A DNA stretch of 64,000 bases, from the NCBI RefSeq assembly GCF_000176035.2, contig NC_015675.1, forward strand, positions 4,344,001-4,408,000. Reading direction: 5' to 3'. Positions 1 through 9,401 of this stretch are shown one piece after another. The notes beneath the pieces were generated by a model. It was given only the letters and a program-made list of their open reading frames with translations. It did no database searches and was not told the DNA's origin. Both the position numbers and the translations under genes were made by a program. Position 1 is the first letter of the stretch, and the number at the start of each line of letters is the position of its first letter. Source of the stretch: Mesorhizobium opportunistum WSM2075. Lineage in GTDB: Bacteria; Pseudomonadota; Alphaproteobacteria; Rhizobiales; Rhizobiaceae.

Positions 1-1
1 C

Positions 2-541
2 GGTCTCTATGGCCTCGAACACAGGCTGGCGCGTGACGGCCCGGTCGAGGCCGCCGGCGAGCCGGCCGACATTGCCGCACTTGCCCAGGAAATCGAGGCC
101 GAACTGGCCAACGCCAATGTCTATATCGAGCGCAAGGGGCCGATCCTGGCCATTCACACGCGCGCGGCGCCGCATTTGCTGCAGCGCGCGACACAGCTGG
201 TCGAACAGGCGCTGGGCAGGCTGCCAGCGGGATATAGGGTGCTTGCCGGCAATGCCGGGGTCGAACTGATGCCGCTGGAGGCGGCGAAGGGAGCGGCTAT
301 AAGGCGCTTCATGGAAGAGCCGGCTTTCAGCGGACGGCGCCCCGTATTCCTTGGCGACGACACTTCAGATGAAAACGGCTTCGAAGTCGTCAATGAAATG
401 GACGGCGTCTCGGTGCGCATCAAACCACGCGGACCGACCGCCGCGCGCCATGCGCTAGCCGGTGTCGAGGAGGCGCTGGTCTGGCTCGATGCCGCGAACC
501 ACAGCAATGCGGAGAAATCGGCCGGTCTGGTCGCGACATGA
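2..541 (+). CDS. otsB: Trehalose-6-phosphate phosphatase, C-terminal part (5' end outside window)
   Basis: An open frame runs from the window edge to TGA at 539-541, so only the C-terminal ~179 residues are present. It is a HAD-superfamily phosphatase: GLYGLEHR near the left edge resembles the OtsB cap-domain start, and VFLGDDTSDENGFEVVN matches the Mg-binding HAD motif (GDDxTDE in most OtsB proteins, with Ser in the second Thr position here). Known role of the family: dephosphorylation of trehalose-6-phosphate in the cytoplasm, the second step of OtsA/OtsB trehalose synthesis for osmoprotection. An otsA partner would have to lie outside the window; it is not seen downstream. Confidence 0.85.
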   Translation, partial: GLYGLEHRLARDGPVEAAGEPADIAALAQEIEAELANANVYIERKGPILAIHTRAAPHLLQRATQLVEQALGRLPAGYRVLAGNAGVELMPLEAAKGAAIRRFMEEPAFSGRRPVFLGDDTSDENGFEVVNEMDGVSVRIKPRGPTAARHALAGVEEALVWLDAANHSNAEKSAGLVAT

Positions 542-559
542 AAATCGGAGGAGCCGGCA

Positions 560-772
560 ATGACCCAATTCACCAGCCTCATCCGCGAGATCATGCCCAG
601 CTGGCTACGCCGGCGCTCGCGCCGGAACGTGCAAGAGAGAGAGCCAGGCTTCGATCCGTCGCGCCCGGAGGATGCCGACATGGTCTGGCGCGGCATCGTC
701 GAAAAGGATCTCTTTGGAGCCAACACGCCGGACTATGCGGAAACCCTGGAGAAAGAAACCAATCGCCACTGA
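560..772 (+). CDS. Small conserved-looking hypothetical protein
   Basis: A 70-residue basic/acidic protein with no membrane segment and no motif I recognise. The ATG at 560 is chosen because GGAGGAG at 547-553 gives a good Shine-Dalgarno at normal distance; a longer frame beginning near 538 lacks one. It starts 18 bp after otsB on the same strand, so it may be co-transcribed. It ends 7 bp before the converging dprA gene. Function unknown; coding is supported by the ribosome-binding site and position only. Confidence 0.5.
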   Translation: MTQFTSLIREIMPSWLRRRSRRNVQEREPGFDPSRPEDADMVWRGIVEKDLFGANTPDYAETLEKETNRH

Positions 773-779
773 CGGTTGG

Positions 780-1931
780 TTAGTTCTCGAAGAGCAGTGA
801 AACGTTGCCGCCGGCATGGCGTTCGAGCCGGCCGGCGAGATCGAGTTCCAGCAGCACCATGAAAACCTGGGCCGGATGCAGGCCGGTATGGCGGATGATC
901 TCGTCGACCGGCACCGGAGTCGGTCCCAGTGCCTGGATCACCTTGGCACGGTCGCTCTCGCCGGGTGGCGGTGTGGCCGAAAAGTCGGGCGGGTCTTCGA
1001 ACGGCGGCATCTCGGGCGCCCGCATGCCGGTCAGCGGCGCGATCGCCCTGGAAATGTCCGACGCCTCGGTGACCAGCGTGGCGCCGTCCTTGAGCAGGCC
1101 GTTGGTGCCGGCCGCGCGAGGGTCAAGTGGCGACCCGGGCACCGCGAAAACCAGCCGCCCCATCTCGCCGGCAAGCCTGGCGCTGATCAAGGAACCCGAG
1201 CGCTGCGCCGCCTCGATCACCGCCAGCCCGAGAGCAGCACCCGCGACAAGGCGGTTGCGGCGCGGGAAATCCTGGGCGCGCGGCTGCCAGCCGAACGGCA
1301 TTTCCGAGATGACGGCTCCACGCTCGGCGATTTCGTCGCACAGGCCGGCATTTTCAGGCGGGTAGGGCAGGTCGAGGCCTCCCGCCAGGACACCGATCGT
1401 GCCGGTCGCAAGACTGCCTTGGTGCGCCGCGGTGTCGATGCCGCGCGCCAGGCCGGAGACGATCGCATAGCCGTCGCGGCCAAGATCGGCAGCCAGCATG
1501 CGTGCCATCTTGATGCCGGCGAGCGATGCGTTGCGGGCGCCGACGATGGCGATCCCCGGCAGCCGGAACACGCTGGCATTGCCCTTGACCGCCAGCAGCG
1601 GCGGCGGGTGGTCCATGCCGCGCAGCAGCGGCGGATAGTCTGCTTCGCCAATGCCGACGAAGCGGGCACCGGCCCGCCGGGCTGCCTCCATCTCGGCTTC
1701 TCCTTCGGCAATCGAAGGAATGCGGGCGATCCGATTGGCGCCGCCCGAAATCATCAGTTCCGGCAGCACTTCCAGCGCGACCTCGGCCGAACCGAAGCGG
1801 TTGATCAGGTCGCGGAAGGAGGCAGGGCCAACGTTCTGGGTGCGAATCAGCCGCAGCCAGCTCAGCCGCTGCCGGTCGCTGAGGCGCGGCCCGGCGGCCG
1901 GCTCGCTCACCGCGGTGGCGTGCTCGCTCAC
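780..1931 (-). CDS. dprA: DNA-processing protein DprA (Smf)
   Basis: A 383-residue protein with a SAM-like N-terminal region ([22 protein letters not shown]), the extended Rossmann DprA core ([63 protein letters not shown]) and a C-terminal winged-helix-like region. DprA binds incoming single-stranded DNA and loads RecA in natural transformation. The start overlaps the plsY stop by 4 bp (ATGA), so the two are translationally coupled in the order plsY-dprA. ComEC is also encoded in this window at 48.9-51.3 kb. The family assignment is firm; active transformation is not shown. Confidence 0.95.
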   Translation of the reverse strand: MSEHATAVSEPAAGPRLSDRQRLSWLRLIRTQNVGPASFRDLINRFGSAEVALEVLPELMISGGANRIARIPSIAEGEAEMEAARRAGARFVGIGEADYPPLLRGMDHPPPLLAVKGNASVFRLPGIAIVGARNASLAGIKMARMLAADLGRDGYAIVSGLARGIDTAAHQGSLATGTIGVLAGGLDLPYPPENAGLCDEIAERGAVISEMPFGWQPRAQDFPRRNRLVAGAALGLAVIEAAQRSGSLISARLAGEMGRLVFAVPGSPLDPRAAGTNGLLKDGATLVTEASDISRAIAPLTGMRAPEMPPFEDPPDFSATPPPGESDRAKVIQALGPTPVPVDEIIRHTGLHPAQVFMVLLELDLAGRLERHAGGNVSLLFEN

Positions 1932-2515
1932 CCCTTGGCTCCGATCTTGCCCTCGGTCCCGGCAAGCAGGCGCGAAATGTTCTCCCGGTGCTTGATGAAG
2001 ACGATGATGCTCATCACCACGAACAGCAGGGCAACCTGCGGCGTGCTCAGGACATAAAGCGCGATCGGCACGACGACGGCCGCCGTCAATGCGGCAAGCG
2101 AGGAGAAGCGGAGCAGGAAAGCCATTACCAGCCAGACGACGGCGAAGATCAGCGCCACTTGCCAGGCAAGCCCGATCAGCACGCCGAGATAGGTGGCGAC
2201 ACCCTTGCCGCCCTTGAAACCCAGCCAGGCTGGGAAGAGATGGCCGAGAAAGGCGCCGAAACCAGCCCAGACCGCGGTTTCAGGCGCAAAGTGGGCTGCT
2301 ATCAGCACGGCGGCCGTGCCTTTCAGCGCATCGAGCAGCAATGTCGCGGCGGCAAGTCCCTTGTTGCCTGTGCGCAGGACATTGGTGGCGCCGATATTGC
2401 CCGACCCGATCTTGCGTACGTCGCCGAGGCCGGCGGCGCGTGTCAGCAACAGGCCGAAGGGGATGGAGCCCAAGAGATAGCCGAACACCAACGCCAGGAT
2501 TGGACCGTAAGTCAT
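1928..2515 (-). CDS. plsY: Glycerol-3-phosphate acyltransferase PlsY
   Basis: A 195-residue multi-pass inner-membrane protein. It has the three PlsY motifs: GSIPFG...[27 protein letters not shown] and KHRENI near the C-terminus. PlsY transfers an acyl group from acyl-phosphate to glycerol-3-phosphate, the first step of phospholipid synthesis. It follows pyrC' by 57 bp on the minus strand and is coupled to dprA by a 4-bp overlap. Length and motifs are normal for the family. Confidence 0.97.
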   Translation of the reverse strand: MTYGPILALVFGYLLGSIPFGLLLTRAAGLGDVRKIGSGNIGATNVLRTGNKGLAAATLLLDALKGTAAVLIAAHFAPETAVWAGFGAFLGHLFPAWLGFKGGKGVATYLGVLIGLAWQVALIFAVVWLVMAFLLRFSSLAALTAAVVVPIALYVLSTPQVALLFVVMSIIVFIKHRENISRLLAGTEGKIGAKG

Positions 2516-2572
2516 TGTTTCCCCCGCAAGTTCTCTGGGTCGGCCAGGCCGGCGCGATGCGCCGCGGCTGGC

Positions 2573-3859
2573 TCAGATCGAGAACACTGTGCGGCCCGCG
2601 ACCAGCGTTTGCAAGACCTTGCCCTGCAGGCGCGCGCCTTCGAAACAGGTGTTTTTCGAGCGCGAACGAATGCCGCCCTCGCTGACGATCCACGGCTCGT
2701 CGAGGTCGACCAGCACGAGATCGGCCATTGCGCCCGGCTTCAGCGTGCCGCCGGATAACCCGAACAGCCTTGCCGGCGCGGTGGAGAGCGTCTCGATCAG
2801 CCGCAGCAATGGCACGTCGCCATTGTGGTAGAGCCGCAAGGCCGCGCCGAGCAATGTCTCCAGCCCGATGGCGCCGGCGGCTGCGTCGGCGAAGGGCAGG
2901 CGCTTGGTGTCGACATCCTGCGGATCGTGCGAGGAGACGATGATGTCGACCGTGCCGTCCCTGACCGCCTCGATCATCGCCAGCCGGTCTTCCTCGGCGC
3001 GCAACGGCGGCGTCAGGCGGAAAAAGGTGCGGTATTCGCCGACGTCGTTTTCATTGAGCGACAGATTGTGGATCGACACGCCCGACGTCACATCGGCGCC
3101 ATCGGCCTTCGCCCGGGTCACGGCTGCCGCTGCCATCGCTGTCGAGATCTTCGCCGCGTGGTAGGAACCGCGCGTCAGGCGCGCCAGGGCAAGATCGCGC
3201 TCGAGCGGAATGGACTCGGCTTCCCGCGGTATGCCGGAAAGGCCAAGCCAGCTCGCGTAGAGGCCCTCGTTCATCACGCCGGCCGAAGCGAGGTCGGCAT
3301 CCTGCGTCTCATGCACGATGGTGGCCCCGAAATCGCGCGCATAAGTCAGCGCGCGGCGCATCACCAGCGCGCTCGATATGGTGTGGCGGCCGTCGGTGAA
3401 AGCGACCGCGCCGGCCTCCCGCAACAGGCCGAATTCGGTCATCTCGCGGCCATCGAGGCCTTTGGTGATCGCCGCCGCGGGGAAGATGTTGACGACGGCC
3501 GTGTCCTTGGCGGTGCGCAGCACGAACTCGACCAGCGCCACATTGTCGATCACCGGGTCGGTGTCGGGCATCATGACGACGGAGGTGACGCCGCCGGCCG
3601 CCGCGGCGAGGCTTGCCGAAGCGATGGTTTCACGATGCTCGCCGCCCGGCTCTCCGATGAAGACGCGGCCGTCGATAAGGCCTGGAATGATCGTCTTGCC
3701 GGCGCAGTCGATTATTATGGCACCCTCGGGCGCGCCCTGGTTCAGCGCCGCCTTGCCTGCGGTCGCGATCTTGCGGCCATCGACGATCACGGAGCCGATC
3801 TCGTCGATGCCGCGCGAGGGGTCGACGATGCGGGCGCGTTCAAAGACGGTCGTGCTCAT
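2573..3859 (-). CDS. pyrC: Dihydroorotase-like protein lacking metal ligands (PyrC'/PyrX type)
   Basis: A 428-residue amidohydrolase-fold protein coupled to pyrB by a 4-bp overlap. The fold is clear ([49 protein letters not shown]). The canonical N-terminal DxHxH metal site reads D63-G-R65-V-F67, so both His ligands are gone. The usual HxxHxS segment is SYHAAKIST, and the usual TDHAP catalytic segment is SSHDPQ, losing the Asp. In Pseudomonas a non-catalytic PyrC' with similar losses is a structural partner of PyrB. By analogy this protein probably supports aspartate transcarbamoylase assembly rather than making dihydroorotate; a true PyrC would then be elsewhere. Automated annotation will call it dihydroorotase. 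Confidence 0.85.
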   Translation of the reverse strand: MSTTVFERARIVDPSRGIDEIGSVIVDGRKIATAGKAALNQGAPEGAIIIDCAGKTIIPGLIDGRVFIGEPGGEHRETIASASLAAAAGGVTSVVMMPDTDPVIDNVALVEFVLRTAKDTAVVNIFPAAAITKGLDGREMTEFGLLREAGAVAFTDGRHTISSALVMRRALTYARDFGATIVHETQDADLASAGVMNEGLYASWLGLSGIPREAESIPLERDLALARLTRGSYHAAKISTAMAAAAVTRAKADGADVTSGVSIHNLSLNENDVGEYRTFFRLTPPLRAEEDRLAMIEAVRDGTVDIIVSSHDPQDVDTKRLPFADAAAGAIGLETLLGAALRLYHNGDVPLLRLIETLSTAPARLFGLSGGTLKPGAMADLVLVDLDEPWIVSEGGIRSRSKNTCFEGARLQGKVLQTLVAGRTVFSI

Positions 3860-4836
3860 GCGCCTCGGCCCTCTTGACTACGCCCTTCTTGATTGCGGCG
3901 GGGGTCGAGCAGCGCTTCCATCACCGCCATGCGTACGGCGACGCCCATCTCCACCTGTTCCTGGATGACGCTTTGCGGACCATCGGCGATTTCCGAGGCG
4001 ATCTCGACGCCACGATTCATCGGCCCGGGATGCATGACCAACGCATCGTCCTTGGCCGCCTTCAGCTTTTCGGCGTCGAGCCCGAAATAGCGGAAATATT
4101 CGCGCACCGAGGGCACGAAGGCGCCTTCCATCCGTTCGCGCTGCAGGCGCAGCATCATCACCACATCGGCGTCCTTCAAGCCTTCGGCCATGGAGCGGGT
4201 GACGATGACGCCCATCCTATCGATGCCGGAAGGCAGCAGCGTCGAAGGCGCGACGACCCGCACCTGCGCGCCGAGCGCGTTGAGCAGCATGATGTTGGAG
4301 CGCGCCACGCGCGAATGCAGGATGTCGCCGCAGATCGCCACGATCAGCTTCGACAGCGGACCCTTGGCGCGGCGGATGGTCAGCGCGTCGAGCAGCGCCT
4401 GTGTCGGATGCTCATGCGCACCGTCGCCGGCGTTGACCACCGAGCAGCCGACCTTCTGCGCCAGTAGGGCGGCCGCACCCGCCGACTGGTGGCGGATGAT
4501 CAATATGTCGGGCCGCATGGCGTTCAGCGTCATGGCCGTGTCGATGAGCGTCTCGCCCTTCTTCACCGAGGAGCTTGCCACCGACATGTTCATGACATCG
4601 GCACCCAACCGTTTTCCGGCCAGCTCGAACGACGACTGCGTCCGGGTCGAGGCCTCGTAGAAGAGGTTGATCTGGGTGCGGCCGCGCAGCGTCGAGGTCT
4701 TTTTCTCGGATTGCCTGGAGATCGCGACCGCGCGATCCGCCCGGTCGAGCAAAAGCTCGATGTCGGCGGGCGAAAGGTCGCTGATGCCCAGAAGATGGCG
4801 GTGAGGGTAGAGTGGCAGGGACGAAGCGTCGGTCAT
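3856..4836 (-). CDS. pyrB: Aspartate carbamoyltransferase catalytic chain
   Basis: A 326-residue protein with the carbamoyl-phosphate motif STRTQSSFE, the HQSAGAA segment, [11 protein letters not shown], and the C-terminal [12 protein letters not shown] loop. It condenses carbamoyl phosphate and aspartate in the second step of pyrimidine synthesis. It is the first gene of the leftward run pyrB-pyrC'-plsY-dprA; the next gene on the right (5033) is divergent, leaving ~200 bp for promoters. No pyrI regulatory-chain gene is adjacent, which fits the class that pairs PyrB with a dihydroorotase-like subunit. Confidence 0.97.
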   Translation of the reverse strand: MTDASSLPLYPHRHLLGISDLSPADIELLLDRADRAVAISRQSEKKTSTLRGRTQINLFYEASTRTQSSFELAGKRLGADVMNMSVASSSVKKGETLIDTAMTLNAMRPDILIIRHQSAGAAALLAQKVGCSVVNAGDGAHEHPTQALLDALTIRRAKGPLSKLIVAICGDILHSRVARSNIMLLNALGAQVRVVAPSTLLPSGIDRMGVIVTRSMAEGLKDADVVMMLRLQRERMEGAFVPSVREYFRYFGLDAEKLKAAKDDALVMHPGPMNRGVEIASEIADGPQSVIQEQVEMGVAVRMAVMEALLDPRRNQEGRSQEGRGA

Positions 4837-5032
4837 CTCAAGGGGCTGCTATAGGGTGCGGATTTTGCGCCGGCAAGCGTCAGCTTTCGATTGAAGCCTT
4901 TCTCCCCGGTATTTTCGTCGCGCGGGTTGCACGGCTTGGCTATATCTAGCCGATGGCCTCGGATTCGTGGCTTTTCGACGATAAGGGCCTTTCTGCCGAA
5001 AGAAGGATTGGCTACCGAAAAAAGGATTGGGC

Positions 5033-6661
5033 GTGACCGACGACGTAACGAACCAGCCGCCGCCGCTTGCGGGCGGCAACGCCTGGCGAGGCGATCCGTT
5101 GCTGATCCAGCTCGCCGAGCGCTTTTCCGATCCGGTCCGCAAGGATTTGGACGGGCTCGGCCGTTTCGTCCTGACGCAGGAGGCGCAGGAACTGGCACGC
5201 CTCGCCAATGTCGAGACGCCGAAGCTCAGGACGCATGACCGCCAGGGACGGCGCATCGATCTTGTCGAGTTCCATCCGGCCTACCATGCCCTCATGCGCC
5301 GCTCGGTGGCAAACGGGCTGCACTCCTCGGTCTGGGAAAATGGCGATGCCGAGATCGGCCGCCGCCATCAGGTGCGTGCCGCCCGTTTCTACCTGACCGC
5401 CGAGCTCGAGACCGGGCATCTTTGCCCCATCACCATGACCAGCGCCTCGCTTGCCGCCCTGATGGCCAGTCCAAAGCTGTTCCGCGAATGGGCGCCGCGC
5501 GTGACGACGCGCAAATACGACCAGAGCCAGAAGCCGCCGGTCGACAAGACCGGACTGACGCTCGGCATGGGCATGACCGAGAAACAGGGCGGCACCGATG
5601 TGCGCGCCAATGTGACCAGGGCCGAGCGGGCCGGCAGCGGTTTTTATCGCCTGACCGGCCACAAATGGTTCATGTCGGCGCCGATGTCGGACGCCTTCCT
5701 GGTGCTCGCGCAGGCGCCGGAAGGCCTGTCCTGCTTCCTGGTGCCGCGCGTCCTCGGCGACGGATCTGGCAATGGCTTCCGCTTCCAGCGGCTGAAGGAC
5801 AAGCTCGGCAACCGCTCCAACGCGTCCTCCGAGGTGGAATTCGTCAACGCCATCGGCGAGATGGTCGGCGAGCCCGGCGCCGGCGTGAAGACGATCATGG
5901 ACATGGTCACCTTGACGCGGCTCGACTGCGCGGTGGCATCGTCGGCGATCATGCGGGCAGGGCTGGCCGAAGCAGTCCATCATGCCCGTCATCGCCAGGT
6001 GTTCGGCTCACCGTTGATCGAGCAGCCGCTGATGCAGCGTGTGCTGGCCGACATGGCGCTCGATGTCGCCGCCGCTACCGCGCTGTCGTTTCGGCTGGCG
6101 CGCTCCTTCGACGAGGCGGCGAGCGATCGCGGCGAGGCGGCGTTTGCCCGCGCCATGACGCCGGTCGTCAAATACTGGGTCTGCAAGATCGCGCCGCCGC
6201 TGCTTTACGAGGCAATGGAGTGCCTTGGCGGCAATGGTTATGTCGAGGAGGCGCCGCTCGCCCGCTATTACCGCGAGGCGCCGGTCAACGCGATCTGGGA
6301 AGGGTCGGGCAATGTCATGGCGCTCGACGTTCTGCGCGTGCTCGGCCGCGCGCCTGGCCTGTTCGAGGAAGTGTTGGCCGGCATCGACCGCGACCTCGGC
6401 GCAGGCGGGCGCGGCACGATCGGCGTGCTGAAGGCGGCGATGCAGGTCGCATCGACCGACGAGGGATCGGCCCGGCTGCTCACGGAACAACTGGCGCTGT
6501 CGGCCGCGGCGGCGGAACTACGCCGGCTGGGGGCAGGGCGGATTGCCGATGCCTTCGTCGAGACGCGCCTGGCCGGCCAGTGGCGCAACACCTATGGCAT
6601 GCTCGATGCGCGCCACGACGCGCGCATGATCATCGACACGCTCTATCCGCCGGTGAATTGA
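5033..6661 (+). CDS. AidB-type acyl-CoA dehydrogenase
   Basis: About 542 residues, the length of Escherichia coli AidB (541) and well above the ~380 of ordinary acyl-CoA dehydrogenases. AidB-like segments are present throughout: LCPITMT, GMGMTEKQGGTDVR, GHKWFMSAPMSDAFLVLAQ, LKDKLGNRSNASSEVEF, FGSPLIEQPLMQ, ECLGGNGYVEE and NAIWEGSGNVMALDVLRVLG. AidB is an FAD protein of the alkylation response that binds DNA; its true substrate is uncertain. The GTG at 5033 with AAGG at 5022-5025 is preferred; a TTG at 5027 in the same frame is the alternative. Divergent from pyrB. Confidence 0.88.
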   Translation: MTDDVTNQPPPLAGGNAWRGDPLLIQLAERFSDPVRKDLDGLGRFVLTQEAQELARLANVETPKLRTHDRQGRRIDLVEFHPAYHALMRRSVANGLHSSVWENGDAEIGRRHQVRAARFYLTAELETGHLCPITMTSASLAALMASPKLFREWAPRVTTRKYDQSQKPPVDKTGLTLGMGMTEKQGGTDVRANVTRAERAGSGFYRLTGHKWFMSAPMSDAFLVLAQAPEGLSCFLVPRVLGDGSGNGFRFQRLKDKLGNRSNASSEVEFVNAIGEMVGEPGAGVKTIMDMVTLTRLDCAVASSAIMRAGLAEAVHHARHRQVFGSPLIEQPLMQRVLADMALDVAAATALSFRLARSFDEAASDRGEAAFARAMTPVVKYWVCKIAPPLLYEAMECLGGNGYVEEAPLARYYREAPVNAIWEGSGNVMALDVLRVLGRAPGLFEEVLAGIDRDLGAGGRGTIGVLKAAMQVASTDEGSARLLTEQLALSAAAAELRRLGAGRIADAFVETRLAGQWRNTYGMLDARHDARMIIDTLYPPVN

Positions 6662-6794
6662 ACCCGTAGGCGGCGCATCGCCGGGTCCGGGAGTGCTGAT
6701 CGCGCGCCTGTGGACCGCCGTTAACCTTAACAAATGGTTTCCGTTGCGGCGACGGACGCCAAAGCCCACTGTCGTTCCTGTCGAAGCAGGAATC

Positions 6795-7352
6795 ATGATG
6801 CGACACGTATTGACCTCGTTTTTGTCCGTGCATTGGGCGATCGTTTTCGCCCTGCTCGCGCTGATCTGCATGGATGGGGACCGCGGCGTGGCGGCGGCTC
6901 TTGGCGTGCTCGGCGTGACGATCGAAAGTGCGCGCTTCGTCGACCTGAAGAACATCGTCGTGGTCGCGCCGCTGGCAACCGCATTGCTGGTCGTGTCGGT
7001 GCTGTTTTTCTGGGCCTTCGTCGATACGCTCATCAACGACGGGATCAGCCCGGGTGCAGACAGTGTGGTGCGCATCGCCTTCATCTCCGCGTCCGGTGTC
7101 CTGTCGATCATCCTTGTCGGCGGTGCGGCGCAAGGCATCAACGGTCTGTTCATGGTGGTCGCCGTGCAACTGGCGGCACTTCTGGCCTCCTATGTCGCAA
7201 TGCTCGCCGAGCGGCGCTCGGCGGCCGTGTCGGACGACGCCGACTTCCGCGCCACGGCGCACAGCATGGCCAAGGCAGCGGCCCACAACTCGCTGCTCTC
7301 CCTGATATCGGGCCGCAACCAGACCGGGCCCAAAGGGAAGGGTGGCCGCTGA
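6795..7352 (+). CDS. Hypothetical integral membrane protein
   Basis: About 185 residues from the ATG at 6795 (AGCAGG just upstream). Three to four hydrophobic segments are visible (around VHWAIVFALLALICM, IVVVAPLATALLVVSVLFF, IAFISASGVLSIILVGG and LFMVVAVQLAALLASYV), followed by a soluble tail ending in a basic GPKGKGGR. The frame is open upstream to 6693, but that extension is hydrophilic and has no ribosome-binding site. The stop overlaps the start of the next gene by one base (TGATG), so the two membrane proteins are probably made together. No family recognised. Confidence 0.7.
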   Translation: MMRHVLTSFLSVHWAIVFALLALICMDGDRGVAAALGVLGVTIESARFVDLKNIVVVAPLATALLVVSVLFFWAFVDTLINDGISPGADSVVRIAFISASGVLSIILVGGAAQGINGLFMVVAVQLAALLASYVAMLAERRSAAVSDDADFRATAHSMAKAAAHNSLLSLISGRNQTGPKGKGGR

Positions 7353-7693
7353 TGCGCTACATCTTCGCATTGTGGGCGGGTCCGATGGCGCTGTTCTGGG
7401 GCTGGTTCTACCTGTCGCTCAACGACATGAATTTCGGCTATGTCATGCTGACCCGGCAGCTGCACGATTTCGTGTTCCAGCTCTATGGCCAGATGCTCGG
7501 CATCGATCCGGCAATCATCCCCGGCATGGTGGCAAAGGCCTGCATCTTCGACGGGTTTCTGCTGATGGCGATATGGGCGTTTCGCCGCCGTCGCGAAATC
7601 CTGGATTGGGTCAAGCGGCGCTGGGCGGGTCCGGTTCCGTTCGATCGGATGCAGCGAGCGACTGAAGCCGGTCCAAAACTCCCTGCAGAATAA
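7352..7693 (+). CDS. Small membrane protein (possibly DUF6105-like)
   Basis: A 113-residue protein starting at the TGATG overlap with the preceding gene. It has an N-terminal hydrophobic segment ([20 protein letters not shown]), a middle region [27 protein letters not shown], a second hydrophobic segment ([15 protein letters not shown]) and a basic cytoplasmic-looking tail. The pattern resembles small rhizobial membrane proteins of unknown function; the DUF6105 suggestion is from memory and uncertain. Its last ~83 bp overlap the 3' end of the convergent ruvX gene. Confidence 0.7.
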   Translation: MRYIFALWAGPMALFWGWFYLSLNDMNFGYVMLTRQLHDFVFQLYGQMLGIDPAIIPGMVAKACIFDGFLLMAIWAFRRRREILDWVKRRWAGPVPFDRMQRATEAGPKLPAE

Positions 7694-8117
7694 AGGCGGC
7701 CGCCGCCGAATCGATCTTGCCGGCGCGTTTGGCGCGCGAGAAATCCATCTCGATCAATGTCCTTTCGGCCGCGACCGTCGACAGCCTCTCATCCCAGAAC
7801 ACGAAGGGCAGGTCGCTGAGCTGTGCCATGTTGCGCACGAAGGCGCGCGATTTCTGGGCGCGGGGACCTTCCGACCCGTCCATGTTGATCGGCAGCCCGA
7901 TCACCACCGCACCGGCGTTCTCCTTCTTCAGCAAGGCCAGAAGGACTGCGGCATCGAGTGAGAATTTCCTCCGGATGATGACCGGGCGCGGATGCGCGAA
8001 GGAGAACCCCCGGTCCGAAACCGCGACGCCGATCGTCTTGTCGCCGAGATCGAGCCCCGCCAGCGTCCTGCCATCGGCGAGCCGTGCCGGCAATTGCTCA
8101 ATCGTGATGACAGCCAA
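7611..8117 (-). CDS. ruvX: Putative pre-16S rRNA nuclease / Holliday junction resolvase-like YqgF
   Basis: A 168-residue protein of the RNase H-like YqgF family: [17 protein letters not shown] at the N-terminus, [38 protein letters not shown], and [18 protein letters not shown] near the end. The acidic residues expected for the active site are present (Asp in GLDLGD, Glu in DERLST, Asp in KIDSAAA). In E. coli YqgF is needed for 5'-end maturation of 16S rRNA; a resolvase role has also been proposed. The 3' end overlaps the convergent membrane-protein gene by ~83 bp, adding a proline-rich tail (EPDPPSAA). Confidence 0.93.
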   Translation of the reverse strand: MAVITIEQLPARLADGRTLAGLDLGDKTIGVAVSDRGFSFAHPRPVIIRRKFSLDAAVLLALLKKENAGAVVIGLPINMDGSEGPRAQKSRAFVRNMAQLSDLPFVFWDERLSTVAAERTLIEMDFSRAKRAGKIDSAAAAFILQGVLDRLQSLAASDRTEPDPPSAA

Positions 8118-8252
8118 CGGTTTTCCTTTGTCTTTTTCAGCACCGCGTGTTCTTCCGGATGCCCGGCGGACACTATACCCTTTGATATCGAGTTGATCTC
8201 AGGGCCATCGGCCTTCTATCCTCTGGCACGGTAAAAATCGAGGAATGCATTC

Positions 8253-8960
8253 ATGAAACTGACCTGGTACGGCCATTCGGCTTTCCGCATCGAAACCGGC
8301 GACGCCAAGATCCTCATCGACCCCTATCTGATTGGAAATCCGTCATGGACGGGGGGCTGGGAAGGGCCGGCGGAGGGGATCACGCATGTGCTGCTGACGC
8401 ACGGGCACAGCGACCACATCAGCGGTGCGCTGGAAGTGCTCGGCAAAAGCGGCGCCCAGCTGGTCGCGAATTTCGAGATCTGCATGTATCTGGTCGGCAA
8501 AGGCATCAGCGACAAGAAGATCAATCCCGGCAATATCGGCGGCACGGTCGATTGCGGCGGCTTCACCACGACATTCGTCCAGGCGCTGCACTCCTCCTCG
8601 TTTGGCGAAGACGGTGGCAGGAACGTCTATCTCGGCAATCCGGGCGGGCTGGTTCTGCATTTCCCGGAAGACAGCACGCTCTACCACATGGGCGACACCG
8701 ACATCTTTTCCGACATGGCGCTGATCAACGAGCTGCATGAGCCGAAGATCGGCATCGTGCCGATCGGCGACCGCTTCACCATGGGCGGTGCGGTCGCGGC
8801 ACTTGCCTGCCGCCGCTTCTTCAAGTTCGACACGGTTGTTCCTTGCCACTTCGGGACCTTTCCGATGATCGATCCGACGCCCGAAAAATTCGAGGCCGGC
8901 CTGGAAGGGTCCGGCGTGAAGGTTGCGTTGCCGAAAATCGGCGAGACGATTGCGATCTAG
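8253..8960 (+). CDS. UPF0173 family metal-dependent hydrolase
   Basis: A 235-residue metallo-beta-lactamase-fold protein. The metal motif is LLTHGHSDHISG, with further ligands in ALHSS, MGDTDIFSDMALI and VPCHFGTFP. Length and pattern fit the UPF0173 (YtkL-like) family, whose physiological substrate is not established. It stands alone after a ~135-bp gap from the divergent ruvX, and the gene after it reads the same way. Confidence 0.9.
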   Translation: MKLTWYGHSAFRIETGDAKILIDPYLIGNPSWTGGWEGPAEGITHVLLTHGHSDHISGALEVLGKSGAQLVANFEICMYLVGKGISDKKINPGNIGGTVDCGGFTTTFVQALHSSSFGEDGGRNVYLGNPGGLVLHFPEDSTLYHMGDTDIFSDMALINELHEPKIGIVPIGDRFTMGGAVAALACRRFFKFDTVVPCHFGTFPMIDPTPEKFEAGLEGSGVKVALPKIGETIAI

Positions 8961-8984
8961 AAACGGCCAAAGCGGAACAAATCC

Positions 8985-9401
8985 ATGGCGTTGGGGCGAT
9001 CTCTTTGCGTGTCGATGTTTGTCGCGGCATCGCCCGCGCTTGCCGCAGATGATTTCATTGAAGGGGTTTATCTCCGGTCGGAAGAACTTTGCGCCCAGGC
9101 AAAGAAAGACACGCTGCAGACACTGATCGACACCGGCAACATCGTGCTTTCGGCGCACGGCCTGCAAGGTGTTGAATACAATTGCGAGTTCCTGCAGGTC
9201 AGCAAGGCGACGCGCTCTCCAAGCTGGGCGGTGACGGCGATCTGCCAGGAACCGGGCTATGTCTTTCCTGATGTCCTGTCGGTGACGCAGACCAGCCCGA
9301 CGCAGATCGACCTCGTGTCGGTTCGGCCCATCGACGACGAAAGCGAGGCGAGCGGCAACAGCGGCAGCTACTATCTATGCGAGGGCGTTGCGCTGCCATG
9401 A
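8985..9401 (+). CDS. Exported hypothetical protein
   Basis: A 138-residue protein with an N-terminal signal peptide (SLCVSMFVAASPALA, likely cleavage after ALA-ADD). The mature part has four cysteines (in LCAQA, YNCEF, AICQE and YLCEG), compatible with two disulfides in the periplasm. No family recognised. It starts 24 bp after the UPF0173 gene, and its stop overlaps the ATG of the broken radical-SAM gene (ATGA), indicating that the two were once translationally coupled. Confidence 0.75.
   Translation: MALGRSLCVSMFVAASPALAADDFIEGVYLRSEELCAQAKKDTLQTLIDTGNIVLSAHGLQGVEYNCEFLQVSKATRSPSWAVTAICQEPGYVFPDVLSVTQTSPTQIDLVSVRPIDDESEASGNSGSYYLCEGVALP

Noticed and set aside
538..783. Alternative 81-codon frame beginning at the otsB stop
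   Set aside because: No ribosome-binding site; the 560-772 frame has a good one and overlaps it.
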